Assembly: GCA_029246685.1 (NCBI GenBank)
Contig: JAQWMR010000003.1
Location: 1 to 64,000 of the forward strand
Reading direction: 5' to 3'
Length of the DNA: 64,000 nucleotides
From: Acidimicrobiales bacterium
Lineage (GTDB): Bacteria > Actinomycetota > Acidimicrobiia > Acidimicrobiales > Aldehydirespiratoraceae
The translations under genes were made by a program, and so were the position numbers. Shown here in pieces: positions 41,256 to 49,255 of this stretch. The notes beneath the pieces are model-generated. The model saw nothing but the letters and a program-made list of their open reading frames with translations, was not told where the DNA came from and searched no databases. Positions within the stretch are counted from its first letter, which is position 1; each line of letters opens with the position of its first letter.

Positions 41256-42545
41256 ATGACAACGCTTGAGACCGCCCTCCCAAATCCGATCATGGGAGCG
41301 TTCTGGGCCCGACCTCAAGCCGAAATCGAGTCCGACCTGGCAACGTTGCGAGCGGTCGGCCAACCTACGCATCACGAGATCGAGATCCCGGAAGGCATCG
41401 AGCTCCCGCCCGAACTCGACATGCTCGCGACCGGCGGCACCTGGGTGCTGACGAAGATGGATCAGATCCTCGAGGTCTCGAAGAACCCGCACCTCTACTC
41501 CTCCGCCCAGGGCATCACGATCCTCGACACGCCGCCGGAGTTCAACGAGTTCTTCAGTTCGATGATCGCGATGGACGACCCTCGCCATGCCCGTCTTCGC
41601 AAGCTCGTGTCGGCCGGGTTCACGCCGAAGATGCTGAACCAGCTGCAGGAATCCGTGCAGGACCAGGCGGCGATGATCGTCGACGAGGTGTCCGAGCGAG
41701 GTGAGTGCGACTTCGTGGTCGACGTTGCCGCCCGGCTGCCCCTCAAGATCGTGTGCGACCTCATGGCGATCCCCGACAGTCAGCTCGACTTCGTCTTCCA
41801 ACAGTCGAACGTCATCCTCGGAGCGGGGGATCCCGAGTACGCGCCCGCTCACGGTGTGGACCCGCTCACGTCGCTGCTCATGGCAGGCGGAGCTCTCGCC
41901 GAGCTGATGAACGACGTGGCCGCCACGAAGGAGGGCACCGACGCCGACGACCTCACCAGTCTGCTCGTGAACGCCGAAGTGGACGGTGAGAAACTGACCT
42001 ATGGCGACATCGCCAGCTTCTTCATCCTGCTCGTCGTCGCCGGCAACGAGACCACGCGTAACGCCATCAGCTGGGGCCTCACCTACCTCACGGACAACCC
42101 AGACCAGCGAAAGATCTGGGCTGATGACGTCGAGGGCGTCGGCCCCAAGGCGATCGAGGAGATCGTGCGTCTCGCGAGCCCGGTGACCTACATGCGTCGC
42201 ACGGCGCTGGAGGACACCGAGTTGGGCGGCGCCTCGATCGCGGCCGGCGACAAGGTGTCGATGTTCTATCTCGCCGCCAACCGCGACGAGGACCACTTCG
42301 TCGACCCGTACCGCTTCGACGTCCGCCGCGACCCGAACAACCACGTCGGCTTCGGCGGCCCGGGGCCGCACTTCTGTCTCGGTGCCCATCTTGCCCGGCG
42401 CGAGATCTTCGTGATGTTCCGGGAACTCTTCGAGCGATTGCCCGACATCGAGGCCTCCGGAGAACCGGACCCGCTCGAGTCGAGCTTCATCCACGGCGTC
42501 AAACATCTCCCCGCCACCTTCACCCCCGTCCCATCCCGCCGATAA
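41256..42545 (+). CDS. Cytochrome P450, CYP124/125/142-like clade
   Basis: P450 of 429 residues. I-helix motif AGNETTRNAI, ExxR as EEIVR, haem loop FGGPGPHFCLGAHLARRE with Cys374. The AGNETTRNAISWGL stretch and the CLGAHLARREI loop are those of the steroid and branched-alkyl hydroxylating clade that includes CYP124, CYP125 and CYP142; assignment to a substrate is inference. ATG 41256 is the start. The gene is followed by a truncated remnant in the same direction. Confidence 0.88.
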   Translation: MTTLETALPNPIMGAFWARPQAEIESDLATLRAVGQPTHHEIEIPEGIELPPELDMLATGGTWVLTKMDQILEVSKNPHLYSSAQGITILDTPPEFNEFFSSMIAMDDPRHARLRKLVSAGFTPKMLNQLQESVQDQAAMIVDEVSERGECDFVVDVAARLPLKIVCDLMAIPDSQLDFVFQQSNVILGAGDPEYAPAHGVDPLTSLLMAGGALAELMNDVAATKEGTDADDLTSLLVNAEVDGEKLTYGDIASFFILLVVAGNETTRNAISWGLTYLTDNPDQRKIWADDVEGVGPKAIEEIVRLASPVTYMRRTALEDTELGGASIAAGDKVSMFYLAANRDEDHFVDPYRFDVRRDPNNHVGFGGPGPHFCLGAHLARREIFVMFRELFERLPDIEASGEPDPLESSFIHGVKHLPATFTPVPSRR

Positions 42546-42566
42546 CCGCGCGGTTCGGAGCGTCCT

Positions 42567-42812
42567 ATGGTCCGACTGAGCGACCTCAGCAACGCCGAAC
42601 GTGACTACATCATGGGCAAGGATTTGCCGACCTATGACTCGGACCCGTGGGTGGAAGGGCCGCCGCTGAGCGAGCGTCGTGTCGCGCTCATCACCACCGC
42701 GGGGCTCCACCGGACGGACAGCGCCGCGTTCTCGTTCGTTGACCTCAGCTACCGAGTGATCCCGGGCGACGCTGACCTCGACGAGCTCACGATGACGCAC
42801 TCGTCGGTCACA
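42567..42812 (+). pseudogene. N-terminal remnant of a glycine/sarcosine/betaine reductase selenoprotein-B-family (GrdE/PrdA-like) protein
   Basis: The first 80 residues (MVRLSDLSNAERDYIMGKDL, WVEGPPLSERRVALITTAGLH, YRVIPGDADLDELTMTHSSV) match the N-terminus of this family. After about 42810 the frame continues only as antisense of the CYP153-like gene to 43094. The lost part would contain the family's remaining domain. The junction lies within 25 bases of the P450 stop codon at 42834, suggesting deletion at that point. The remnant could still be translated as a 175-residue chimera. Confidence 0.72.
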
Positions 42813-42833
42813 TCGCCGGAGGTCATCGCCCAG

Positions 42834-44153
42834 TCAGCGGCGGGTGACCTTGACCGGCAGGCTCGCGTAGCCGTGAACGAACGAGGAGAAGGTGCGCTCT
42901 GGTTCGCCGACGACCTCAACGCGTTCAAACCGCTCCAGGAATTCCTCCCAGAGGACCCGGAGCTGAAGCTCCGCGAGTCGGCTACCCATGCAGTAATGGA
43001 TGCCGTAGCCGAACGAGAGGTGACGGTCGGCGTTGGGTCGTTCGAGATCGATCTCGTCAGCGTTCGGGAAGACGTCCTCGTCCCTGTTGGCTGAGATGTA
43101 CCACATCAGGATCTGGTCGCTCTCGAGGATCTGCTTGCCGCCGATCTCACAGTCTCGGGTGGCGGTACGGCGCATGTAGGAGAGCGGCGTCTGCCAGCGA
43201 ATGATCTCGGGCACGAGGTTTGCGACGAGGCTCGGATCTGCGACGAGCTTGTCGTACTGGTCGGGGAACTTGTTCAGCCCGTAGACGCTGCCGGACATGG
43301 TGTTGCGCGTGGTGTCGTTGCCACCCACGATCAGGAGCAAGAGGTTGCCAAGGTGCGCCATTGTCGGCATGTCCTTGGTGGCTTCGCCGTTCGCGAGCAT
43401 CGAGACGAGATCGAATCCCGGGTTCGCCCGGCGTTCGACCCAGAGGTTCTCGAAGTAGGCGACGCACTCCAGCAGCTCTTCAACCTTCTGCTCCTGGCTC
43501 TCGACGACTCCACCGGGCTGCGGCACGGCGAAGACGATGTCCGACCACCGCGTGAGCTTGCGGCGGTCCTCCAGCGGGAAGTCGAACAGCGTGGCCAGAA
43601 GCAGTGTGGTGAGCTCGATCGAGACGGTGTCGACCCAGTCGAACGTCTCACCCTCGGGGAGCGAGTCCAACACCTTGATCGTGCGCTCGCGGATCTCGGG
43701 CTCGAGGTTCTTGAGGTTGCTCGGCGCAGAGACGCCTCGGACCGTCTTGCGCTGTTCGGTGTGCGTCGGCGGATCCATCGCGATGAACGACGTCACCCGC
43801 TGGAGCATCTCATCAGTTACTTCGCTCGGCTTGATCCCGAGCGTCATGCCTCGCGCCGACGAGAACGTCTCCCAATCGCCGTCCACGGCGCGGACGTCGT
43901 CGTACTTCGTGATCGACCAATACCGGCCCGACGTCTCGAGTTCGTTGAGGTGCACCGGATCTTCCGCCCGGAGGCGGGCGAAGTGCTCGTACCAGCGATC
44001 GTCCTTGAACAGATGAGGATTGGCCGGGTTGATGTCGGCAAGCGCGAGGTCCGCTGCATCGGGCACGCCGATGCCGAGCTCCGCCATCTCCATTTCGGGC
44101 GTGCGGAGAGTGGCCATCAGGAAGCCCGGTCGCTCCTCGGTCGCGTCGCTCAT
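42834..44153 (-). CDS. Cytochrome P450, CYP153-like (alkane terminal hydroxylase)
   Basis: P450 of 439 residues. I-helix GGNDTTRNTMSG, EIIRWQTPLSYMRRTA, haem loop HLSFGYGIHYCMGSRLAELQ with Cys388 and the C-terminal VVGEPER segment follow the CYP153 pattern. CYP153 enzymes hydroxylate terminal carbons of n-alkanes with ferredoxin and ferredoxin reductase; no redox partners are in the window, so they would be supplied elsewhere. ATG 44153 follows GAGGAG. The adjacent 316-base leader region holds its promoter. Confidence 0.88.
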   Translation of the reverse strand: MSDATEERPGFLMATLRTPEMEMAELGIGVPDAADLALADINPANPHLFKDDRWYEHFARLRAEDPVHLNELETSGRYWSITKYDDVRAVDGDWETFSSARGMTLGIKPSEVTDEMLQRVTSFIAMDPPTHTEQRKTVRGVSAPSNLKNLEPEIRERTIKVLDSLPEGETFDWVDTVSIELTTLLLATLFDFPLEDRRKLTRWSDIVFAVPQPGGVVESQEQKVEELLECVAYFENLWVERRANPGFDLVSMLANGEATKDMPTMAHLGNLLLLIVGGNDTTRNTMSGSVYGLNKFPDQYDKLVADPSLVANLVPEIIRWQTPLSYMRRTATRDCEIGGKQILESDQILMWYISANRDEDVFPNADEIDLERPNADRHLSFGYGIHYCMGSRLAELQLRVLWEEFLERFERVEVVGEPERTFSSFVHGYASLPVKVTRR

Positions 44154-44469
44154 CAGGTGTACTCCTCGGTAGACACCCAAGTGTGCACGATCTTGCTCTC
44201 CGGTCCCAACAGCCCGCACCGCTGCGGTCCATGCCGCGCGACCGAAACTCACTTGCGCGAACGCTGGAGAGGTCTACCTTGACGGCCATGGACATTCAGT
44301 ACCTCTGAGCGAGTGGGCCCGCCGGGCCCGCTGTGTGGGCGCCCGAGCGCGCCCCCTCTGACGCACGAATCGAGTCCCTCGATGTCGTGCGGAGTCCAGT
44401 CTGTTGCTCCCTGAATGCCCTCGCCGTCGCGGCGTTGCCTGCACCGGAGCCGAAGCGAAGGAAATCCCC
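44154..44469. other. Intergenic region between the CYP153-like gene and the chimeric locus
   Basis: A 316-base non-coding stretch. It contains the CYP153-like ribosome site and presumably its promoter. Further right are a start-stop frame MDIQYL (44288-44308) and two GGGCCC palindromes three bases apart (44315-44320, 44324-44329) that could form a hairpin. No known riboswitch was recognised. The ribosome site AAGGAA at 44459 belongs to the chimeric locus. Confidence 0.4.
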
Positions 44470-45254
44470 ATGCCGGCGTCACCTACGTCCGAGCGGTCGC
44501 CCGACGGCTCGGACGGCCCTGTCTCAGTCGAAGACATCGTCTCCCAGGCGGTGAGGGAACTGCGCCACACGCTCCCGACGTGGCGCAGTGTCGTCGCGTC
44601 TGACATCACGGCAAGCAAGGTAAGTGGCCTGGGGGGGCGGGCATACGTTCATCCTCACCATCGCCGGAGCGGCGGCAGACCCCCCCCCCGAAGCGAGCCC
44701 GGATCCAAGCTCATCTCGACGATGGGGACATCGACCTTTTCGGGATGACCTACCACCCGAGCTACCCGTCGCTGACCGGCTACACCAACTGGATCGACTA
44801 CGCCCTCGCCGAGAACCCTGACACTCGTATCTTTGTCGCCATCCCATGGCTGACGAACCCGGGCTCGAACAGCGCAACCGACTACAACACGATCTGGAAC
44901 GCAGCCCACGTGACACTCGGGCACAGCATGATCGATGACCTCCGGAATCTCTACCCCGCCGTCGACATCTACGAGATTCCCTACGGGCAGGCCGCCGGCG
45001 AGCTCTACACCCTCTACGCGGCCGGGCAACTGCCCGACGTCGACCAGCTCAGCGGCTCCGGTGACTCCATCTTCAGCGACAGCTTCGGCCACGCCAACGA
45101 CATCCTCGAGGACCTCGCCGAACTCATCTGGCTACGAGCAATCTACGACGTCGACCTGTCGACCTACGCATTCAACCCGGGGTATACCACCGACCTGAAG
45201 GCGATCGCCGACGCTGTCATGGACGCTCACGACCCTGCGTACGATGCGCCGTAG
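44470..45254 (+). pseudogene. Chimeric/frameshifted locus: kinase-like N-terminus joined to SGNH-hydrolase-like C-terminus
   Basis: Three consecutive frames form one broken gene. Frame 1 (from ATG 44470 with AAGGAA upstream) encodes EDIVSQAVRELRHTLPTWRS and SDITASKVSGLGG, like the start of a choline-kinase-type phosphotransferase. A G7 run (44631-44637) precedes a shift into frame 2 (HTFILTIAGAAADPP). A C10 run (44680-44689) precedes a shift into frame 3 (ARIQAHLDDGDIDLFGMTYH and beyond), whose remainder to 45254 resembles the C-terminal half of an SGNH-type esterase (RIFVAIPW, DSFGHANDILEDLAEL). The SGNH catalytic N-terminus is missing. One extra base in each run accounts for both shifts. 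Confidence 0.65.
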
Positions 45255-45268
45255 CGTCTGATCGCAGG

Positions 45269-46480
45269 TCAGCCGCCGGCACTGATTCCATCCAGAAGCG
45301 GCAGGGCTTCCAGCCCAAGCAGCTCACGGTAGGTGTTGTGGTAGTGGTGCAGGGCGGGCTCGTTGCGGCCGAAGACGATCTCGTCGAGCGATCCGGCGTT
45401 GGCCGCCGTCTGCTGACTGGAGCTCATGACGTAGTCCTCGTCACGGATGATCTCGCCGAAGTTCTGCGCGATGTTCGTGGCGATCTCAGAGAAGTCCGCT
45501 GTATCGAGACCGAGGGCCTTCGCCGCCTCCTCCTTCGACCGCAGGTAGAACTCCACCTTGCTCACGTGACGGCCGGGGTCTCCTGGTGTGGGAATGGCCC
45601 GAACCACGAAAACGCCAACCTCGAATGGCATGAGAATCACGTTCGGGAAAATCCAGTAGACGGGCAACCCGGCGACCGTGATGTCCCACTCGTCCGCGGG
45701 AAGCTGGCGCATCTCGTCGATGGCGCGCTTGCACAGGATCATTCGGTGGAGATGGCCCTCCTCGTCGTAGCACTGGACGTTGCCGTGGAAAGTGAGCGCG
45801 AGTGTGTCCGAGTGGAGCGAGCTGAAGTGATACGTCTCGCCGAAGGTGTCCATCGCGAGTTTCCAGTTGCACGCGGTGTCGTACTCGGCGGTCGTGAGTA
45901 GCTCGAGTTCGTCGAACTTCCAGGTGGAGAACTCGTCGTTGAACCACTCGCCGAGCAGCCAGTCGAGATCGATCGCGCCATCTGGATCGGGGTTGACGAA
46001 CAGGAGGCCGTGGCGCTCCTCGGCCGGAAGCGGCCGCAGCCCCATGCATTCCTTGTCGACGTCGCCGAAGTGCTCCGGCTTGGGCAGTCCAACGAGCGTC
46101 CCGCCGGGGTCGTAGCTCCATGAATGGAACGGGCACGTGAACCGACGCTTGGTGCCTCGCTCCTCGGTCTCGACAATGGCGCCGCGGTGCCGACACGAGT
46201 TCACGAAGGCTTTGAAGTCACCGTCGTCGTCGCGGGTGGCGAGAATCGGGATGCTGTAGTCGTTGTTCGTGAGAAACGAGCCGGGCCCGACCAGGTCGCC
46301 CGAGAGCCCGATGAGCTGCGGCATGCTCCGGAACCACTCGTTCCATTCGCGATCTGCCTGCGCTGGGTCGGTATAGGTCGCCGTGGGATTCCTGCGCAGC
46401 CCGCCGGCATCCACATTGGTGTCGCCATCGAGATGGGTGCACAGCTGCTTGATCAGACGGACCTGCTCATCGTGTCGCAT
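45269..46480 (-). CDS. Rieske non-haem iron oxygenase, alpha subunit
   Basis: Ring-hydroxylating-type oxygenase of 403 residues. The Rieske centre is CRHRG and CPFHSW with the usual spacing; the mononuclear iron site is in DTFGETYHFSSLHSD (two His) with the third ligand Asp in RDEDYVMSS. The family oxidises aromatic or cyclic compounds using a ferredoxin and reductase, neither of which is adjacent. ATG 46480 is chosen because the N-terminal helices begin there. It is divergent from the TetR gene with 45 bases between starts, so that regulator probably controls it. Confidence 0.92.
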   Translation of the reverse strand: MRHDEQVRLIKQLCTHLDGDTNVDAGGLRRNPTATYTDPAQADREWNEWFRSMPQLIGLSGDLVGPGSFLTNNDYSIPILATRDDDGDFKAFVNSCRHRGAIVETEERGTKRRFTCPFHSWSYDPGGTLVGLPKPEHFGDVDKECMGLRPLPAEERHGLLFVNPDPDGAIDLDWLLGEWFNDEFSTWKFDELELLTTAEYDTACNWKLAMDTFGETYHFSSLHSDTLALTFHGNVQCYDEEGHLHRMILCKRAIDEMRQLPADEWDITVAGLPVYWIFPNVILMPFEVGVFVVRAIPTPGDPGRHVSKVEFYLRSKEEAAKALGLDTADFSEIATNIAQNFGEIIRDEDYVMSSSQQTAANAGSLDEIVFGRNEPALHHYHNTYRELLGLEALPLLDGISAGG

Positions 46481-46525
46481 GAAAACACTTGACCAAAAAC
46501 TTAGAGAGCTGTCAAACTTTCGCCC

Positions 46526-47191
46526 ATGGTCGGTTTGCGGGAGAAGAACAAGGCGCTGCGCCGAGAGGCAATCCTCGACGCGACACTCCAGCTTCTCGGC
46601 AAGCATGACCCGTCGGAGATCACGACCAGTCAGATCGCCGCGCGGGCCGATGTGTCACCGGCGACTGTCTTCAATCTGGTCGGCACCCGAGAACAACTCC
46701 TCGTTGCGCTCGGTGCTCGAGTCGTCGAAACCATCCTCGACGCACTGACCGAGCTCGAGAAGCAGACTGGCGGCGATCCGATCGCAGCGGCGCGACTGAT
46801 CGTCGACGTCTCCGTTGCTGCTTTCGCCGTCGAGTCGACCGCGTATCGGCGTGTGGTCGCGGAGATCGTGTATCGCCACGACGTGGACGGCAGCTCTGGC
46901 TTCGATCCGGCTCGACTCCAAGAGGCGGCGATGCACGACGCACAAGAGAGAGGCATCGTCGACGCGCGCTTCGATCCTGCTGGCCTCGGCAAGCAGATCT
47001 ACGCGTCGTACTCCGCCGCCATGCTGCGCTGGTCAGTTGGCAAGATCGACGACGCCGGTTTCCTGATATTGGCCCGCCACGGCCTCCTCGCAGTCCTGGC
47101 CGCCACCGCGACCGACGACCATCGCGATGCGTTCTGCAATGAGCTCGTCGGGTTGTCAGCCTGCTTGGCTGAACTCTCACAGGCGAACTGA
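46526..47191 (+). CDS. TetR/AcrR-family transcriptional regulator
   Basis: A 221-residue regulator. The HTH reads TTSQIAARADVSPATVFNLVGTREQLL and the C-terminal ligand domain is all helical. It is divergent from the Rieske oxygenase gene; the 45-base gap contains TTGAC and its mirror GTCAA (46489-46493, 46511-46515), which could be the operator. The ribosome site is weak. It shares the VFNLVGTRE-type region with the first TetR protein of the window. Confidence 0.88.
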   Translation: MVGLREKNKALRREAILDATLQLLGKHDPSEITTSQIAARADVSPATVFNLVGTREQLLVALGARVVETILDALTELEKQTGGDPIAAARLIVDVSVAAFAVESTAYRRVVAEIVYRHDVDGSSGFDPARLQEAAMHDAQERGIVDARFDPAGLGKQIYASYSAAMLRWSVGKIDDAGFLILARHGLLAVLAATATDDHRDAFCNELVGLSACLAELSQAN

Positions 47192-47231
47192 CACGCTCGG
47201 AAGCAGACCATCGAACCACTAGGTTCGCGCC

Positions 47232-48149
47232 GTGCCGCACCTCCCAGGAAGCCCATACTGGCAGCGCGACGGTTCGCATTCACAGGTGCTCGACTACCAC
47301 CTGAGCATGCTCCTCGACACGGCCCGAATGCAATCGTACCGGCGTGCGATCGAGGCCTCGGTGCAGCCCGGCGACGTGGTGGTCGATATCGGGTGCGGTA
47401 CGGGCGTTCTGTCATTCATGGCCTGCGAGGCCGGCGCGAAGCAGGTCTACGCCATCGAAGGTGGACCGGTCATCGAGCTGGCCCGAGAGCTGGCCATCGA
47501 CAACGGGTTCGCGGATCGGATCGAATTCCTCACTGGCTGGTCGATCGACGTCGGCATCCCCGAGCCCGCCGACGTACTCATCACGGAGACCCTCGGCAAT
47601 GCGGGTCTCGACGAAGGGATCATTGCGTGGACCGCCGACGCCCGGCAGCGCCTGCTCCGCCCCGGGGCAGCGCTCCTGCCCGAAAGGCTTCGCCTCTGGG
47701 TCGCAGCTGCAGAATCGTTCGATGATCACGCGTTGGTCTCGGATTGGTTGATCCCAGACCTTCCGTACGACTACACCGCGGCCCACCGCCGGGCGGCGCG
47801 GACCTTGTGGTTCGCCGACGTCGAACCGGCCAAGCTCCTCGGTCAGCCGGAACTGGCCGCCGACATAGACCTGACGACCGCCCTCAACGCATCGACAGCA
47901 GCGGCCGGCCGCCTGCGGGTCGACCGCGACGGCACCCTCCACGGGCTGGCTTGCTGGTTCGATTCCCTCTTGTGTCCCGGCGTCACTGTCGACAATTCGC
48001 CGCCTCGCTCAGTCTCGAGTTGGTCCCAGGGATTCTTGCCCCTGGCCGCGCCCGTAGCCGTCTCCGCCGGCGACGATTTCAGCTGGGAGCTGTCGGTCTC
48101 CCCCGACGGCGAACACTGGACCTGGCAGGTCGAGCGCGTCAGCGATTGA
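47232..48149 (+). CDS. PRMT-like SAM-dependent methyltransferase
   Basis: A 305-residue methyltransferase with the order of a protein arginine methyltransferase: YHLSMLLDTARMQSYRRAI before motif I (DIGCGTGVLSFMA, residues 52-64), acidic Glu after AKQVYAIE, a double-E-like loop (TETLGNAGLDEGI) and a C-terminal beta-barrel-like part (RSVSSWSQGFLPL, close to the THW-loop region). The His of the THW loop is Ser. Arginine methylation in a bacterium is an inference; a small-molecule role is possible. GTG 47232 is the start. Confidence 0.65.
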   Translation: MPHLPGSPYWQRDGSHSQVLDYHLSMLLDTARMQSYRRAIEASVQPGDVVVDIGCGTGVLSFMACEAGAKQVYAIEGGPVIELARELAIDNGFADRIEFLTGWSIDVGIPEPADVLITETLGNAGLDEGIIAWTADARQRLLRPGAALLPERLRLWVAAAESFDDHALVSDWLIPDLPYDYTAAHRRAARTLWFADVEPAKLLGQPELAADIDLTTALNASTAAAGRLRVDRDGTLHGLACWFDSLLCPGVTVDNSPPRSVSSWSQGFLPLAAPVAVSAGDDFSWELSVSPDGEHWTWQVERVSD

Positions 48150-48226
48150 GGGTGAGCGATAGGCTCCGGCACGGTTGCGCACAGTCCCTGCGTAGCCGTC
48201 CAACCGCATTCAGGAGATCAGCCGTC

Positions 48227-48547
48227 TTGGCCACAAGGAAGCTCACCCCGCTGCAAGAATCAGAGGCTCGCCGCAAGGCAGCTGAGGAAGCGAAGAAGAA
48301 CAAGAAGACGGTTGTCCGCTCGGACGAGGAGAAGGCTGTCCGCAAGGAACGCGTCGAGAAGGCGAAGGATGCCCTCGCCCGCTCGAGCGGCATGAAGGGC
48401 AACCACGTGGCTGCTGGCCGTTCCGCGCTCAAGGACTTTCTGCGCCGTCTCAATGAGCCGAAGCAGCCGGACGATGCGAGCTTCGACGCGCTCATCGAAG
48501 CTCCGTTCAAAGCTCCGCCGAAGAAAAAGTCAAACGACCGCTACTAG
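48227..48547 (+). CDS. Lysine-rich small basic protein
   Basis: A 106-residue, highly charged, probably helical protein (ARRKAAEEAKKNKKTVV, KAVRKERVEKAKDALA) with a C-terminal KAPPKKKSNDRY tail. TTG 48227 follows AGGAGA, which supports it as the start. No family was recognised. Composition is consistent with nucleic-acid binding. It lies between the PRMT-like gene and the broken sulfotransferase. Confidence 0.6.
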   Translation: MATRKLTPLQESEARRKAAEEAKKNKKTVVRSDEEKAVRKERVEKAKDALARSSGMKGNHVAAGRSALKDFLRRLNEPKQPDDASFDALIEAPFKAPPKKKSNDRY

Positions 48548-48552
48548 CGCTG

Positions 48553-49211
48553 TCAGAGATCGAGACTCTCGAGTAGATCGAGAAAGTCGTACTCACGCGC
48601 GAGAAACGGCCGCAGATTCTGCACGGCCGCCGGAGTCAGCGTCGTCTTGAAGTTGGCCGGCGTCTCGTGGCGTCCGACCGGATCGCTGGTGAGGGTTGCC
48701 GCGATGCCCAAGACGTTGCAGAGCCGTTCGAAGTCCTCCTCGAGGCGCCCCTGACGCAGGACCATGAGTACGTCTGAGCTTCGGGCGAGGAACGACTGCT
48801 CGTCATCGAGCCAGTCCCAGTACGACGACGAGACGTGCCTGATCGATCGGTACGCCTTCTCGGCCCCCTCCTCGCGGCCGAGCGCTTCAGCGAGCGCGCT
48901 CGGCGTCGAATATCTCGCGAACGCCGCGGCCTCACGTGGAAGCCACTGCTCGTCGTAGCGAGGACGACCCTTTCGCGAGCGGCTATTGAAGCCGCTGACG
49001 AAGCGTTCGATCGGATCGCGCACCGCGAAGACGAACTGCTCCCCGACCGGAACGTCGCTCATCGTCACGCGATGCTTGTGTAGATGCAGTGGCACCCGGC
49101 ACCCGGCACCCGGCACTCATCGAGCCGATCCTCGAGTGCCCCGTTGACCACGGTGCCACCGGTCTTGCCGATGTGGAGGAAGTGGATCGGGCGATAATCA
49201 GCGTCGCTCAT
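48553..49211 (-). pseudogene. Sulfotransferase-family gene with frame broken at a heptanucleotide repeat
   Basis: Two frames make one protein. From ATG 49211 the sequence reads YRPIHFLHIGKTGGTVVNGA, containing the PAPS-binding 5' loop motif (HIGKTGGT). At the repeat GGCACCC (49091-49118) the frame runs out of phase and stops soon after. The frame open from 49116 carries FVFAVRDPIERFVSGFNSR (3'-phosphate-binding motif) and the rest to 48553. Adding one repeat unit or removing two would join them. Reading across two fewer copies gives DECRVPLHLHKHRVT with no gap. The gene is therefore off in this assembly but could switch by slippage. Confidence 0.75.
49091..49118 (-). repeat. Heptanucleotide tandem repeat (GGCACCC)3 + GGCACTC
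   Basis: Three perfect GGCACCC copies (49091-49111) and one with a single change (49112-49118), inside the sulfotransferase reading frame. Seven is not a multiple of three, so a change in copy number changes the frame. Confidence 0.9.
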
Positions 49212-49255
49212 CGCCTCGAGCGCCTAGGCATGCCGACTCAGTCGGAGCGGCTCCA

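Noticed and set aside
42567..43094. A 175-residue intact gene at this position
   Set aside because: Only the first 80 residues have family similarity; the remainder is antisense of the CYP153-like gene.
44154..44469. Possible riboswitch or leader-peptide attenuator ahead of the chimeric locus
   Set aside because: A start-stop frame and GGGCCC hairpin are visible, but no conserved riboswitch core was recognised and the downstream gene is broken.
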